Shown piece after piece: positions 47,847 to 58,934 of a stretch of DNA of 64,000 nt. The notes under the pieces were generated by a model that did no database searches, was not told the origin of the DNA, and worked only from the letters and a program-made list of their open reading frames with translations. Source of the DNA: Beverwykella pulmonaria (lineage: Eukaryota; Ascomycota; Dothideomycetes; Pleosporales; Melanommataceae); contig BCHH01000004.1 of the NCBI GenBank assembly GCA_001599595.1, positions 2,802,117 through 2,866,116 on the forward strand, given 5' to 3'. Position 1 is the stretch's first letter. Every line of letters begins with the position of its first letter. Both the position numbers and the translations under genes were made by a program.

Positions 47847-49674
47847 TCATGGCTTGGCAGCTAGCTCATCGGGGACACAACCCCAAGAACAGACCTGGAC
47901 CCTGAAAGGCAAATAGTCGTGGCAATCTATGCGATTGTGGCTGCGGCGCCAAAACTCCACCCACTCGGCAGCCACAACGGTATAATCCCTTCCGCAGCAG
48001 TAGCATTTGCGCAAAGACGTAAATTGAACGTCTATGTTCTCCTTTGCGAGCCGAAGGTACACATCCCCCTGGATCGGCATCAACTCGCCCATGGTCTTGC
48101 CAATGACTGATGGCTGCGCTTCTTCGAGCGCCTTGTTGAAAGCCATCGAGAATAGGGAGCGAACCGAGGAACGCACGGGAGGTTCGAACCAAGTCGGGGG
48201 CGCGCCGTACGAGGGCGGACCTGACGTGCGATCGGTAATTCTCACAATGTAGTGGAACGGGGCCTGATCAGATTGCGGAATCGCCGGTGAGTTCTTGATC
48301 AAGCGACCCATTTGATCGTAGTAGGATATGCAGGTAGAGCCGAGAAACAACGGCGTGGGACTATGCGGACGCCGAGCGAGTGGAACGTCAGGGGTTGGAA
48401 TTCGGTGGTGGGACGGCGGCGCTAGGCCCAGGTTCCGAGTTTCGAGTGACTTGAGCTTGTCGAAGAATGGTACCACCAGGCTCTGGTCGACGTCGGCGGC
48501 AAGCGCATCGGGAATATCCACACTTCGAAGACGATGGAAGAGGGTGCGCTCGTCAAAACAAGGGTCGAGAGCGTTCCGGGTGCATGCAGCGAGGAGCGAG
48601 TCGTCGCGCGTGCTCTGCAGTAGAGGGTTACCAGTAAGCGGCAGGTGCTCGAGGCATCCGTGGGGAGTGACCAATTGGAGCAGCTCGGCCGGCAGATATG
48701 TGAGCTTGTTGTATGTCACATCCAGCTCCCTCAAGTTTCGCAGCTGCGCAATCTGTGGGGGGATCTCGCGGATGTTGTTACTTCGCAGATTGAGTGTGGT
48801 CAAGTGCTGTAACGTGAAGAGCGATGGCGTGAGACGCGAGAGCCTGTTGTCTCGAAAGTTCAAGTAGAGCTCAGGAACCATGGACCGGTACTGCCCTTCT
48901 GCTGGGGCGTCGAATCCAGGGTCGGGCGGGGGCTTGAATACGTCAGCTTGGCTACCCGAGGCGCGGATAAGAAGATGGACATACCTGGATGACTTGGTTG
49001 AGATCTGCCACGTGATGAATGTCCGAGTCCTCGAGGTGGAGACTGCTGAGGACGTATACGGTTTTATTTTCATGTATGCCCTCCTGAAGCGTCCGATACA
49101 GGATAGCCTCGCGGTCGCTCATGCCCTCGGTGACGCGCTTGATCTGTTCGTGGAGGGTCTCCCCGTCGAAGGGCGCATAGTCATCGCCGTTGTCGGAGTC
49201 GCCATTCACGCTGTCAGCGCTGCTGCCAGGCCAGCATCCAGAGTCGAAGTCTCGTGACATCTTTGTGCGCTTTCTTGGGACGGGTGTTGCGCTGGTGTCT
49301 GAAACCCACCACGCGCCTGCATATTTTCGCTTTAGTCGAGGCGATTCGTAGTTGGTGACGTCGGCTTCCTCGGGCGGATCGTCGCTCGAGAACAGTGGCG
49401 GCGATGTGGGCGGTTCGCTGGATGGCGCGTCGCGTGCGTAGGCGCACGGGTAGAAGGGCGGCGAGGAGGGAATGTGGGTGCTCGAGAAGCGCGGGACGGC
49501 GTGGTGGTCCATTCTGGCAGCGGGCGATCCGGCGGCGCAGGAACTCGGGGGTGAAGGACAGAAATGCACGCGAGGGCTGGAGGTGTTGATGGTTTCGGGG
49601 GAGATGGGACGACGCGTTTGTGGACGCGGGGAGCTAACATTGAACCCCACTAGTGCGACACTCGGTTCCGTCAT
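47847..49674 (-). CDS. Leucine-rich repeat protein with C-terminal cysteine cluster
   Basis: 591 aa in two exons (49674-48985, 48932-47847). The 52-base intron has a gtatgt donor and a CTGAC branch word 12 bases before its acceptor. The N-terminal 230 residues are Ser/Pro-rich and acidic with a basic KRKY patch. About 245-335 is a run of short LRRs (ELYLNFRDNRLSRL, LTTLNLRSNNIREIPPQI, LRELDVTYNKLTYLPAEL) of the SHOC2/Ccr4 type. A long middle region follows. The last 55 residues contain a conserved-looking cluster (KCYCCGRDY ... DCHDYLPF ... CSWGC), perhaps metal-binding. I do not recognise a named orthologue. Confidence 0.85.
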
Positions 49675-50053
49675 CGTTCACGGACCATGGGCGTTCCCAC
49701 GTGTTCTGTCCCTGACCCTCACAAAACTTCGGATGGGACTGTTCTAGCGCCATTTGTTTCTTGACCATGATGATACACAGTGAATTGGTGTTTTTTTCGG
49801 CTGACCAAGAATCAGGAAAATTTGCGCGGCAGCCATGCACAGTCCGAGTATTTTGCTGCAAGCCCGTCGACAACACCCGCGGACGTCTGTAACCGAAAAA
49901 AAAAGCATATATATTTTCACCAGACTGACAATCTCCCTATATGTGTAGCGAGTTACCCCTGCGATATTCCACACCTAAAGCATGCCTCCAGAACCCAGCC
50001 TTCCACGCCGTAATGCGCCCATGCGAAAACTCCCATCATCCACAAAACCACGC
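49675..50053. other. Intergenic, nothing recognised
   Basis: 379 bases between the LRR-protein start and the 3' end of the reductase-like gene. Confidence 0.55.
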
Positions 50054-50829
50054 CTACAGCCCTGCCATCCGCCGTATAGCCACGTTGGGCACCAAGTGCC
50101 CATCCATCTGGATATCCTTGCCCTCAAGCGGAGCACCGTTGCTCATGGCCAACTCGGTTAATATTTTCCCTAATGGCTTCGTAGGCGTCAACATGGGCTT
50201 GTACATGACATCAATGCCCGGAAGCAACATCCTCTTGTACATGGCCTGGTGTGGGATGAAAGGATGGATCTCCGGGTGGTGCCGCCAATCCACGCCCGCG
50301 GGCCGCGCATTGTAGACGTTGAAGTTGGGGTTCTGCTTGTGAAATTCGAAGAGCGCCGATTCTGTCTCGCCTTTGACGCGGCCGAAGATGGGCGTGAACA
50401 TTCCAGGGGTTTGCGTAGCCCCTTCGCCCGAGACGTAGACGAAGGTGAAGGGCGCGTCGGGGTGGAGGGTGCTGAAGGCCTTGGCCGCCGCCAGGGTGTA
50501 GTCGTGGGTGATCTCGTAGTATTGCCTACCGATGGTTAGCAGAGAACATGGGAGCAGGAGAAAGGAGATGCGCACGTCTTGTTGACGTCGTTCTGCGAGA
50601 CCCCCAGCGCCCACACCGCCCCCTGGGCGTCCTTTAGCTGCTCTAGCAGTGCCTCGTCGTAGCTCTTGAAGTCCTTGTGGATGATGACCTTGACCTTGTC
50701 GTGGCCCTCTGCCATGGCGACGGGCCGTCTGCTGAGGATCGAGATGCGGCTGATGCTCTCTGTGGCTAGCATGTTGTGCAGCACGCCTGCGCCGACGAGG
50801 CCCGTTGCGCCCGTGAGGATGAGATGCAT
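50054..50829 (-). CDS. NAD(P)-binding Rossmann-fold protein (atypical SDR-like)
   Basis: 241 aa in two exons (50829-50576, 50525-50054); the 50-base intron has a gtgcgc donor, and the join reads VNKTQYYEITHDY. The N-terminus MHLILTGATGLVGAGVL carries the TGxxGxxG nucleotide-binding loop. A middle strand FTFVYVSGEGAT is in the place of the SDR active-site strand but lacks the classic YxxxK, so it belongs with atypical (NmrA/YbjT-like) members, which may be reductases or redox sensors. Cytosolic by lack of signals. A (TTTCGA)n tract lies just before the start. Confidence 0.85.
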
Positions 50830-51516
50830 GCTGGGTCTGGGTTCGATTTCGATTTCGATTTCGATTTCGATTTCGAGATAGGCAGAAGACGGAAGAGGGA
50901 GCTGAGTGTTGTGGAGGCCCCGTTGGGTGTTGAGAATGCCATGTCTTTATCTTCAATAAGGTTCGTTAAGTCCGCGAGGGAGGCACAGCTTCAACCGCAA
51001 TTCGCGCGAAGCTGTGCTGCGAACAGATTCCATCTACGGTTAGTCTGCAGTCGTTATAGGGTAGATCTGAGATGTGCCGGCTGTTGGCAGTGCTGATGAA
51101 GCGGCGTAAATGTCCGAACACTCGTCCTTGGTCCGCGAGAAGGCTAACGCCGTTGACTAGCCGCATATGGTGGTGGTGGGCACACTGCACACCTCCTCCG
51201 CCTGTGCAAGTGCACATCTCCTACTCCCGTGAAAATATCCGACGCCTCTTCTCATCTCTCGCCCATGACGCGTCGCGAACAATGGGCATCACTGAGGCCT
51301 CGGCGTACCCCTGTGGTCATCCTCCTCGCCTCACCATCCTGGTCGCATTTACGTATGCAGACGCTATCGCCAATTTCTGGTTTTCGCCCTGGACGGCTCT
51401 TGCACGAAGCAATGCGTACCTAAGCGATCTGCGTCTCCGTTTTGTTTCTTTTACGTCTCTCCTTCCTCTCCACGTGTCTCTTCTTCGTTTCTCTCCTTCT
51501 CCTCCTCTAGCCCAGC
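50830..51516. other. Divergent promoter region
   Basis: About 690 bases between the reductase-like gene and the F-box gene. It contains the (TTTCGA)n tract and a pyrimidine-rich leader (ctctccttct-type) before 51517. Confidence 0.55.
50842..50876. repeat. (TTTCGA)n microsatellite
   Basis: Nearly six perfect hexamer units, ending 13 bases from the ATG of the minus-strand reductase-like gene, so probably within its 5' leader. Confidence 0.9.
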
Positions 51517-53676
51517 ATGGCCGCGGCTGCTGCTGAGGCCATGATGAATCGTCACATCGTCTCCAACATCCTACACCACCTCTCGGATATGAAGTACAAA
51601 GACAGACGACAGTACGGCCCTGACCAGCCAGTCGAGTTCCTCGAGTTCCGCCCTACGCTGGTCCCCTCGATTCTTGTCAACAGAATGTGGGCAGATGCGG
51701 GGACGTCCATTCTCTGGAAGCGCTATCCGCATCTTCCGGCCTTTAAGACCATGGAGCCAGCTCGCCGACAATACTACGCGAACAAGATCCAAACCATCTT
51801 CTCCATAAGTCCGCCCCCGGACAGGCCTGAATCACTCGACTACCTGGACGGTTTGGCATGGCCGAATTTGAAGTCGTTAGAATTAGAGGTCGATCTCCAG
51901 CGACACGGCGCCAAGTTTGCCTCGATGATGCACCCCGGACTGGAGCATCTGGAGATATCAGGGGTTCAGAGTGGAGGATCAGCATTCTTTGTTGACTTTG
52001 TGTTTCCCACTTTGCTTGTGGGTCTCCCGTCGATTCTTTTCCCTCAAACACCAATGCTGGTCACACAAGACGCTAATGCCATCTGATAGGCCCCCTGCCA
52101 AAACCTTAAAAGTATTCGTTTTGTCCCTGAGACTATGGTTGACAGCGATCTTCTGCATGCTAGTGATCTTTACAAGTATCTCGCCTCGACTCCGAGTATT
52201 GTATCCGTCGAAGTTAAGGCCAACTTCACCGACAAGGATTATTTATTCACCCGTCTTATTCAACGCGCCGGACTCGAAGCCCTCGAGATTGACCTGGAGC
52301 CTGGCGTTGCTCTATTACCACAGCTTACCGGTCCAAGCACATCGCCGCTGTCATTCTCTTCCTTGAAGCGGCTAACAATCATGTGCTATCCAGAGATCGC
52401 GCTCGCCCTTCCCAGCCATCTTCACGTCGTCGAAGAGCTACAAATTGAGATTTGCCGAATACCAGATCAGCCCATTCAAGGATCAGACTTCACCGTCGTG
52501 GAAGACTTGATTGTAGAATTGTCACATTGTCCTCGTCTTCGGCTGCTCAAGATCGGAGTTGGTGCAATAGCTATCAACTTTCCGTCGTTCAGGTCGTTGC
52601 CCATATTGAAAGGGTCTGTGCTTGTTCACCTCTCCGTCGTGTGTCCCCGGCTTGAGGATATCAATATATTTTCCGCGAACCCTTCAGCCCTTGACGGATC
52701 GGACATATCCAGCCAACAGTTTGATACTTTTTGTAAGAACCTCCCGCATCTCCGAAATCTCAGCTTGAAGTTGCATCCGACCACAGCGATTCCATTGAGG
52801 GACACTGCTCTTCAAAGTCTAGGAAAATATTGTCCAGAGCTAGAACTCCTTCGTCTCAAGATCCCCTTCCAGCTCCCTAGTCTACCAGTTCCGACTGCCG
52901 TTCCCGAAATCTTGGTCATCGACGAGTCCAGCACGGGTCCACTACCAGCAGCAGACAACGTTGTGCCCACCATGCAAGGGGATGCCCCTACTTCCGAAGA
53001 CACATCTAGCGATTTCTCCGTTGACCCTTCGCTCTCACCAGAGATTCCACCTCTATTCCCTCTCCTGATGCATCTTGCGATCTCCCGTCCGGAAACCCAA
53101 CTCTCCGTCGCCCATGATACGTTCACTATGTCATCAGCCTCTATCGACGGTACCCTATCCGAAATAATCGACCACGAGCTAGAAGAGGATCTCGTGCGCG
53201 CATGGGCCCATTCCCTGCTCATTCACTTCCCCCGGCTCGAGATTCTGGAAGCATGGGGTGACTGGATGGGACAGGACCATGAGTCGCTGAACTACTTCCT
53301 GCCTACAGAAGAGATCCTGGCTAGCACATGGGAGTTCTTGAGCGGCACTGAGCAAGACTTATGGGATGACGAAGGGGCTCTAGATGAGGAAGAGAATTGG
53401 CACGCGTATGAGAGCGGAACAGATTGGGACACAGCGTCCTTTGAGGACGAATTTCTCAGCATCAACGAGAAACTACAAAGTTTCGAGGATGAGCCTGATG
53501 GTATGATCACGCCTGGCCGGGTACACGATAATCCTGAGTTCTCCCACCGCCCGGGCATCCAGTCCCATTCCGAACGGGCAATTGACATATCGCCAGTCAA
53601 TGGCCATGACTGCAGCCGCGCCGATGAATCGCCTCTTATATCGACGGATGAGATAGCCGATATGAGAATATCTTGA
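51517..53676 (+). CDS. F-box/LRR-type protein
   Basis: 695 aa in two exons (51517-52017, 52090-53676); gtgggt donor and tgatag acceptor, joining L|APCQNLKS. The N-terminus looks like an F-box: NRHIVSNILHHLSD ... LVPSILVNRMWADAGTSILW. Leucine-patterned repeats follow (WPNLKSLELEVDL, GLEHLEISGV, LRLLKIGV, LPHLRNLSLKLHP, CPELELLRLKIP). F-box proteins recruit substrates to SCF ubiquitin ligases through Skp1. The last 180 residues are acidic and disordered-looking (DEEENWHAYESGTD). The substrate is unknown. Confidence 0.85.
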
Positions 53677-54150
53677 TTTATCCTTACGCACACAGGCCCC
53701 AGTGTACCGTGCGCGAACATACTACCAATATCCCAAGTATCGTCAAGAAAACCTTGCGGACGTACGCCTTCCCCGTATACCTTTTCTGCCGTTTTGCTTC
53801 TTTGCTTACGCATATGTTTACGATACACTTGTTTGTCTAGCTGGTCTAGCTGATCATTCTTCCGACTCTATTTCCTCGGATTGGATGTATACACAAATTG
53901 GATGTACGATTTATGATCATGTTTCTTAGAAGTAGAAGGGCCACAGCAAAGGGGCATATTTGGGTATCTATTTGGCGTGGTGGATACAATTGTAAGCATA
54001 CATATATGGGTCGGAGCGGCTTCTGGGATACATGTAACGGATTTTGGACTATCTACACCTCGAATTTTGGATTCTTATTATGTCTTCTTTCGATACATGG
54101 CCATGCACAGCATAAACATACGTTTCTTTACATTTTCCAAATGCATACAT
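53677..54150. other. Convergent 3' region
   Basis: About 470 bases between converging genes; AT-rich, no gene seen. Confidence 0.55.
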
Positions 54151-55521
54151 TCATCTATATTCTCCCTTCTCCTTCATCCCCTCGTTCCACTCCTCCCCAA
54201 AGCTTCTGCCCCGTTCCCTACCTCGCTCCGTACTCCTCTCCCGACTTCGTGTCCGCGGCGTAACACTCGTAGGCATCTCGACGATCTCCGTGCGCTCACC
54301 GTCTAATTCTAGCGGCTCTGCCAATCCTTCTCGCTGCCCCGGAACCGGCTCCCGCACCGTCATCCTATCCGGCAACGCTCCCGACATCCTTGCTGACATT
54401 CGTCCTGACATTCGCCCTGTGTTCATGCTGCTCCGGTCGTCCTCATCTATGCGCTCAATAATCAGACTGAGGGCTTGTCCGCGCTTCTTCTTCAGCACGC
54501 CGTCCTGGAAATCGGCGCGTGGGGACAAAGGCGAGACGGGCGATAAAGGGGAGGGACTCCTGCTCCCTAGTTTCCTACTGCTTCGCCTGCTCCCTCCCCA
54601 GCTTTTCCGCCGTGGAACAAAATCAGCAGTACCAGTATGTGCATTTCCAGGTGATTCACTTCTCGGGTCGTAAACCCCTCTTCCACCGAGCTCGGAGACT
54701 TGTGTTGTGGTGGCTGCTACTTGCGCGGCGTGTAGATCCCGCTTCAGGCGTCGGATGTACAAAGTGGTGACTACGAGGAGGGAGGAGAAGAGTAGCGTTA
54801 TGCTGACGGCGATGCCGGCTTTTGCTGCGGTGGAGAGGGGCCGCGATGGTTGGGGGGCTAACGGTATTGTTGGCGATGTGGAGGTTGGCTGGGGATCGGA
54901 GGGAGGGGCGGTGGGGGTTGTAGTGTTTGGGGCTTTCGAGGTAGGTGGTATCGAGGAGGCGGTGGATTTTGGTGTGGATGTCGATAAAGATGGGAGGTTG
55001 CTCGTTGGCGCTGGCGCTGGCGCTGGCGTGCTGGGGGCCTGTGTGCTCATCGTTATACTCTTGCCCCCTTCCCCGTCACCATTTTCATTCCCGTTACCCG
55101 CTCCGAAGCTGGCACATAGATTTCTTATTACATATTCCGCCTTCATTACATCTGCGTTGGTACATCTGCTCCTCACGCAGCTGGACGTTGCGACCGCTAT
55201 AATGTCACCGCTGGTGCTGCAATGGCATCGGAGATCTGACTCGGACGGGCAGATGGTGGATGTGGTGAGCGCGGTGATGTAGCAGCTAAGGGCGCATGAG
55301 GGGATGGTTGATGGGAGTGATGTAGATCGGCGGTTGGAGAGGTGGGCTGGGTCATGGCCGGGGAGGCGAGCTGGAAGGGGTTGCGGGTGTGGTATTGACT
55401 GAGCTGGTTGAATTGTGGAGAGGGCGAAGAGGAAGAGGAGCGTTGTCGAGATCAATTTCGAAGAAGTATATTTCGTATGTGCCTGTTTTGTCGCTGGAGA
55501 AGGGAAAATTGATGGTCGCAT
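54151..55521 (-). CDS. CFEM-domain transmembrane protein
   Basis: 456 aa, a single exon from the first in-frame ATG at 55521. A hydrophobic N-terminal segment (TTLLFLFALSTIQPAQS) acts as signal or anchor. About residues 75-140 form a CFEM domain with eight cysteines (SCALSC, TIC, RCHC, SSC, SRC, LC). A Pro/Thr/Ser-rich stalk and one transmembrane span (AGIAVSITLLFSSLLVVTTL) follow, then a basic, Ser/Pro-rich cytoplasmic tail of about 190 residues with SPSPLSPVSPLSP and RERSTERGRERGR. CFEM proteins bind haem or act as surface sensors; the long tail favours signalling over GPI anchoring. Confidence 0.87.
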   Translation of the reverse strand: MRPSIFPSPATKQAHTKYTSSKLISTTLLFLFALSTIQPAQSIPHPQPLPARLPGHDPAHLSNRRSTSLPSTIPSCALSCYITALTTSTICPSESDLRCHCSTSGDIIAVATSSCVRSRCTNADVMKAEYVIRNLCASFGAGNGNENGDGEGGKSITMSTQAPSTPAPAPAPTSNLPSLSTSTPKSTASSIPPTSKAPNTTTPTAPPSDPQPTSTSPTIPLAPQPSRPLSTAAKAGIAVSITLLFSSLLVVTTLYIRRLKRDLHAAQVAATTTQVSELGGRGVYDPRSESPGNAHTGTADFVPRRKSWGGSRRSSRKLGSRSPSPLSPVSPLSPRADFQDGVLKKKRGQALSLIIERIDEDDRSSMNTGRMSGRMSARMSGALPDRMTVREPVPGQREGLAEPLELDGERTEIVEMPTSVTPRTRSRERSTERGRERGRSFGEEWNEGMKEKGEYR

Positions 55522-56825
55522 GGTCACTCGTGAGGTCTATCGCACGGCGAGTCTGCACATGAAGCTCGTGCGCAACTCGGCTTGCTGGCCGTCTTTCTGA
55601 AGTATGATGGGAGACGTCTGTATATGCGCTGGTTGCAGACAATCCAAAGAATAAAACAATAGTAAGGAGTGTATTAGATGCTGGCCAGAAGAGTGCAACA
55701 CATGAGCAAGTCGGTAGAAAGCTAGTTTGACTTCCATCGCACCACCGAAAATTCCACACGCAGCCTGCCTTCGATGTCCAACCCTGCAATTCCCAAATCC
55801 CATCGAAGCCCCACAGTGTATATTACCCATGCTTTATGCCTCCTTTCAGCCTCCATTTCCAAACCAGACCCGTTTCGGCATCCCATGGTTCTTTCGCTTC
55901 GCCTGGCGAGGTTTAGCCTGAAGAGCCGCGCCATGCTTCATTGGCCAAACATCCCGCAATGCCTGTACACCATCGTGCAGAGAGCTATGACGCATAAAGG
56001 CTAGGGTGCCGGTAATTTGGGTACCGGTTGTGTGTGGTCTGCGGAAAGGATAGCGCCGTGGCGGGGCTCCGACGACACCTATTTAATGATAGCGTTTCGC
56101 GCGGCGTTGAGATTAGAGAGAAGGATACACTGCAGACCGTGGGCATTGCGATTCTGAAACTGCAGCTGGAGCTGTGAGTGTCCTGGGATATTTGCAACAT
56201 GCTTTGTGGGGCTTTGTCATTTTCTCGTTCCATTTTACTCACTCGCGGCCTGGTGTTGAGCTTACCTTCGCCGCTATCGCCTTCGGTGTTAGTGTATGCA
56301 AGTGTAGTAAGAAGATGCGACGCCGTTGTATGAGTAGGTTTGGATGACTGAGAGTAAGAATGGAGGTGTCGGGGGCACGGTGTGGGCAGCTTCGTTCGGC
56401 TTTCAGTTGTAAGGTCGTATCGTTGGGTGGGAGAGTTTCCTGTGTCTTCCTGAAGTCCCCAGTAAGCCGAGAACCCGATTAAAAGAAAGAAAGAATGGAT
56501 AAACCACAGGATGCTAGCAAAAATTGTCCCGGGAGTCACGGTACTTTCACGCTATAAGACTTGGTGATTGACCCACTCTGTGCAACGCAGCCGCAAGCCT
56601 GGTCTTCAATCATCAACAAGGAAGGCCCCAGTGATGACGCCTTAATAGTCATTAAGAAAAAAGGAGGGTGGGGCGAGGGTGCGGAGCAGAACATATAGTG
56701 GGTGAGATGTAGTCTCGGCGTAGTGAGAAACGCTGTTAAGTATCTGTCCCAAAAGCGTACGTGATCGGCCTGTGGAATGCCACCACCAGATTCGAAATTG
56801 AAGACGGGAATACCAAATAGGCCCT
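55522..56825. other. Intergenic, nothing supported
   Basis: About 1.3 kb upstream of the CFEM gene and downstream of the F-box gene. A long minus-strand frame (about 55985-56540) begins with GTG rather than ATG, with a hydrophobic start and then low-complexity sequence. I do not call it a gene. Confidence 0.45.
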
Positions 56826-58616
56826 CTAGCCAAGGAACTCCTCATAAGGTTTCGCCTCCCACTCTCTTCCCTGACGAAATCTCGAGTATGTATGTTCTGC
56901 TACTAGTGCCTCTCCTTTGGCCCCTCCCTCGGCAGTCCACATACTTTTGGAACAGTACTCCTCCATAGGATATAACCTTTTTCCTTGAGAGGTGGCAAAC
57001 ATGTATTCCCACTCCTCGAAATAAAGTTCAAGGGTTTTCCTTACGCCATCGTTCTTGTTGCCAAAGACCATGCGCCAGATACTTTTGATAAAGGGCTCGA
57101 CTCTGGTATCTTCGGTATCAGGCGTGCGGGGGCTACCGTATGGGAGACGCCAGTCTCGAATGCCAGATGGAGGGAGATATTGTAGTTGCCATTTAGGGTC
57201 GAGGCGAATAAAAGATTGATGTCTCGAGTTCCACAATGGGTATTCGAGCATCTCTAGACCGTATGGCATATGGATTGCGAGCTTGCAGAGTGGGAGTAGA
57301 GAAAGGGCATGCAGCAGAGGCTTGTAGTATTCTAGGTCAGCTGTGAGAGAGTTGCTCTTTCGATCTATGTCAAAGGATAGAAACGTTAGCCGTGGGGAAA
57401 GAAGTTGCACGAGGTTGGCTTCTACAGGTTCGAGAGATTGGACTGGAGGGCCGCGGTTGCGGGTGCGGAAGTGCAGAGAGAGAGAACGCAACGTAGGACC
57501 GTGTCGAAGGAGGATCTTGGATGGTGGTATAACACCCGGCCTGCTGGTCAAGGAGAGCGTTTCCAGAGGCGGGCACGTATTCGTGAGATAGGTGACAATG
57601 GCCTTGTCGACAAGATTTTGGGTGTCCTCGTCGATCTTGCCTTTCTCTCGCACGCAAAGGTCCAGCACAAGGTGCTTCAGATTCGGTATAAGATCCGGGG
57701 CCTGGTCAAAGAAACCAGCCGTATGGGTTCTCGCATGGCGGAAAGTTACATGTGTTAGTGTTGTCATGTCGATAAAGCGGGAATATGTTTCCACGAAATC
57801 ATCCAAATCCCCAAATACTGTTAATTTCCTGATGGAGGTGCTGCGACGTGCATTTTGGTAGAAGGACGCCTGCACTTGAAGCTCCCTCGTTCTCAGTCCA
57901 TGAGCCACTGCAGCTGGATCCGCCCATTGGCATCGATGCATATACCAGCATTTTTTACAGCAGAAGGTTGCTGGTGAGGGCTGCAGGGCGACGTCTTGGA
58001 GAGACGGTGCGCTCGCGATGATTCGGTTGAGTGCGCCTGCTAAGAAGCCGTGATCATCATCCAAATACCTTCCCTTCCGGCTCGCATCGAGGGAAGTCAA
58101 AGCTGGCGACTGAGCGAGAGCGGACTCGGTCGCAGCAGTGGGGCCTAGTGAGTGAGGTACATGGTCCCACCAGTCGATGTGCAGCTGTGCCTTTGGGTGG
58201 TGTCGTTGCAGCGCTTGCAGAACGGCAGGGGGAAGTGGCGTGCGCGCTCTCCACACCAATGACTTGAGCCCTCGCAATTTACAGATGAAGGGTGCGATGT
58301 GTTCAAGCTCGTGGGGGGCCCATCTCGCACGCCACGGTCTCGTGTGTTCTCGGGACTCGATTGACAGATGGCGAGTTCCGCGCAACACATGTTGATCCTC
58401 CAGCCATCGAGCAAGAAGTGCAATATTCTGGTTCATCTCCTTCAGATTTCGCCAATGTGCAACAACGAATCGCTTGTTGCGATGCTTGACGGACTGGAAC
58501 GCCCTGTGCAGAGCCTGGCTGGAGAGAGCAACGGATTTGAGCGTCTCGGGACTAGAATCAGCGACATACTGCAGAATCTGTATGAGGACATCCGAGTTGA
58601 GTTGGGAGAATGGCAT
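56826..58616 (-). CDS. F-box protein
   Basis: 596 aa, a single exon from an ATG at 58616. The N-terminus MPFSQLNSDVLIQILQYVAD with SVALSSQALHRAF is a good F-box. The remainder shows leucine-patterned segments (IRKLTVFGDLDDF, LKHLVLDLCV, PLETLSLTSRPG, TLRSLSLHFRTR) and a small Cys motif CCKKCWYMHRC that may bind metal. Likely a substrate adaptor of an SCF ubiquitin ligase; target unknown. It is divergent from the small PLDc_N-type gene. Confidence 0.87.
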   Translation of the reverse strand: MPFSQLNSDVLIQILQYVADSSPETLKSVALSSQALHRAFQSVKHRNKRFVVAHWRNLKEMNQNIALLARWLEDQHVLRGTRHLSIESREHTRPWRARWAPHELEHIAPFICKLRGLKSLVWRARTPLPPAVLQALQRHHPKAQLHIDWWDHVPHSLGPTAATESALAQSPALTSLDASRKGRYLDDDHGFLAGALNRIIASAPSLQDVALQPSPATFCCKKCWYMHRCQWADPAAVAHGLRTRELQVQASFYQNARRSTSIRKLTVFGDLDDFVETYSRFIDMTTLTHVTFRHARTHTAGFFDQAPDLIPNLKHLVLDLCVREKGKIDEDTQNLVDKAIVTYLTNTCPPLETLSLTSRPGVIPPSKILLRHGPTLRSLSLHFRTRNRGPPVQSLEPVEANLVQLLSPRLTFLSFDIDRKSNSLTADLEYYKPLLHALSLLPLCKLAIHMPYGLEMLEYPLWNSRHQSFIRLDPKWQLQYLPPSGIRDWRLPYGSPRTPDTEDTRVEPFIKSIWRMVFGNKNDGVRKTLELYFEEWEYMFATSQGKRLYPMEEYCSKSMWTAEGGAKGEALVAEHTYSRFRQGREWEAKPYEEFLG

Positions 58617-58934
58617 CTTGAGAGACGCGCAACCATGTTGGGGCTGGGCATTGGAGGTTGGGCGAACTGAGGACTAGCGCAGGCGCTAGTCCAAAGCAGT
58701 TGGCGTGGTGCACAGGTACTGTGAGGATTACCGGTAGGTGACGTCAGGACACAGCCCCGCCTTTTCTTCCAAGCTTTGCGGCGTGGTGTGAATCCGAAAC
58801 AAATACGCCGGCTCTCCAGGGCTCAAAGCTGCTGCCTCGCCCACTCTTTCTCGCTCTCCAGACCACCACCTGACCCCACCACCACCACACTCTCAACTCA
58901 CCCACACGACAGACCCTCCATCACCATCATCATC
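58617..58934. other. Divergent promoter of the F-box and PLDc_N-type genes
   Basis: 318 bases, with a C/T- and CCACC-rich leader just before 58935. No TATA box stands out. Confidence 0.55.

Noticed and set aside
55985..56540. A 180-residue minus-strand frame with a hydrophobic start
   Set aside because: It begins with GTG, its hydrophobic start leads into low-complexity Ser/Thr sequence, and no family resemblance is seen.
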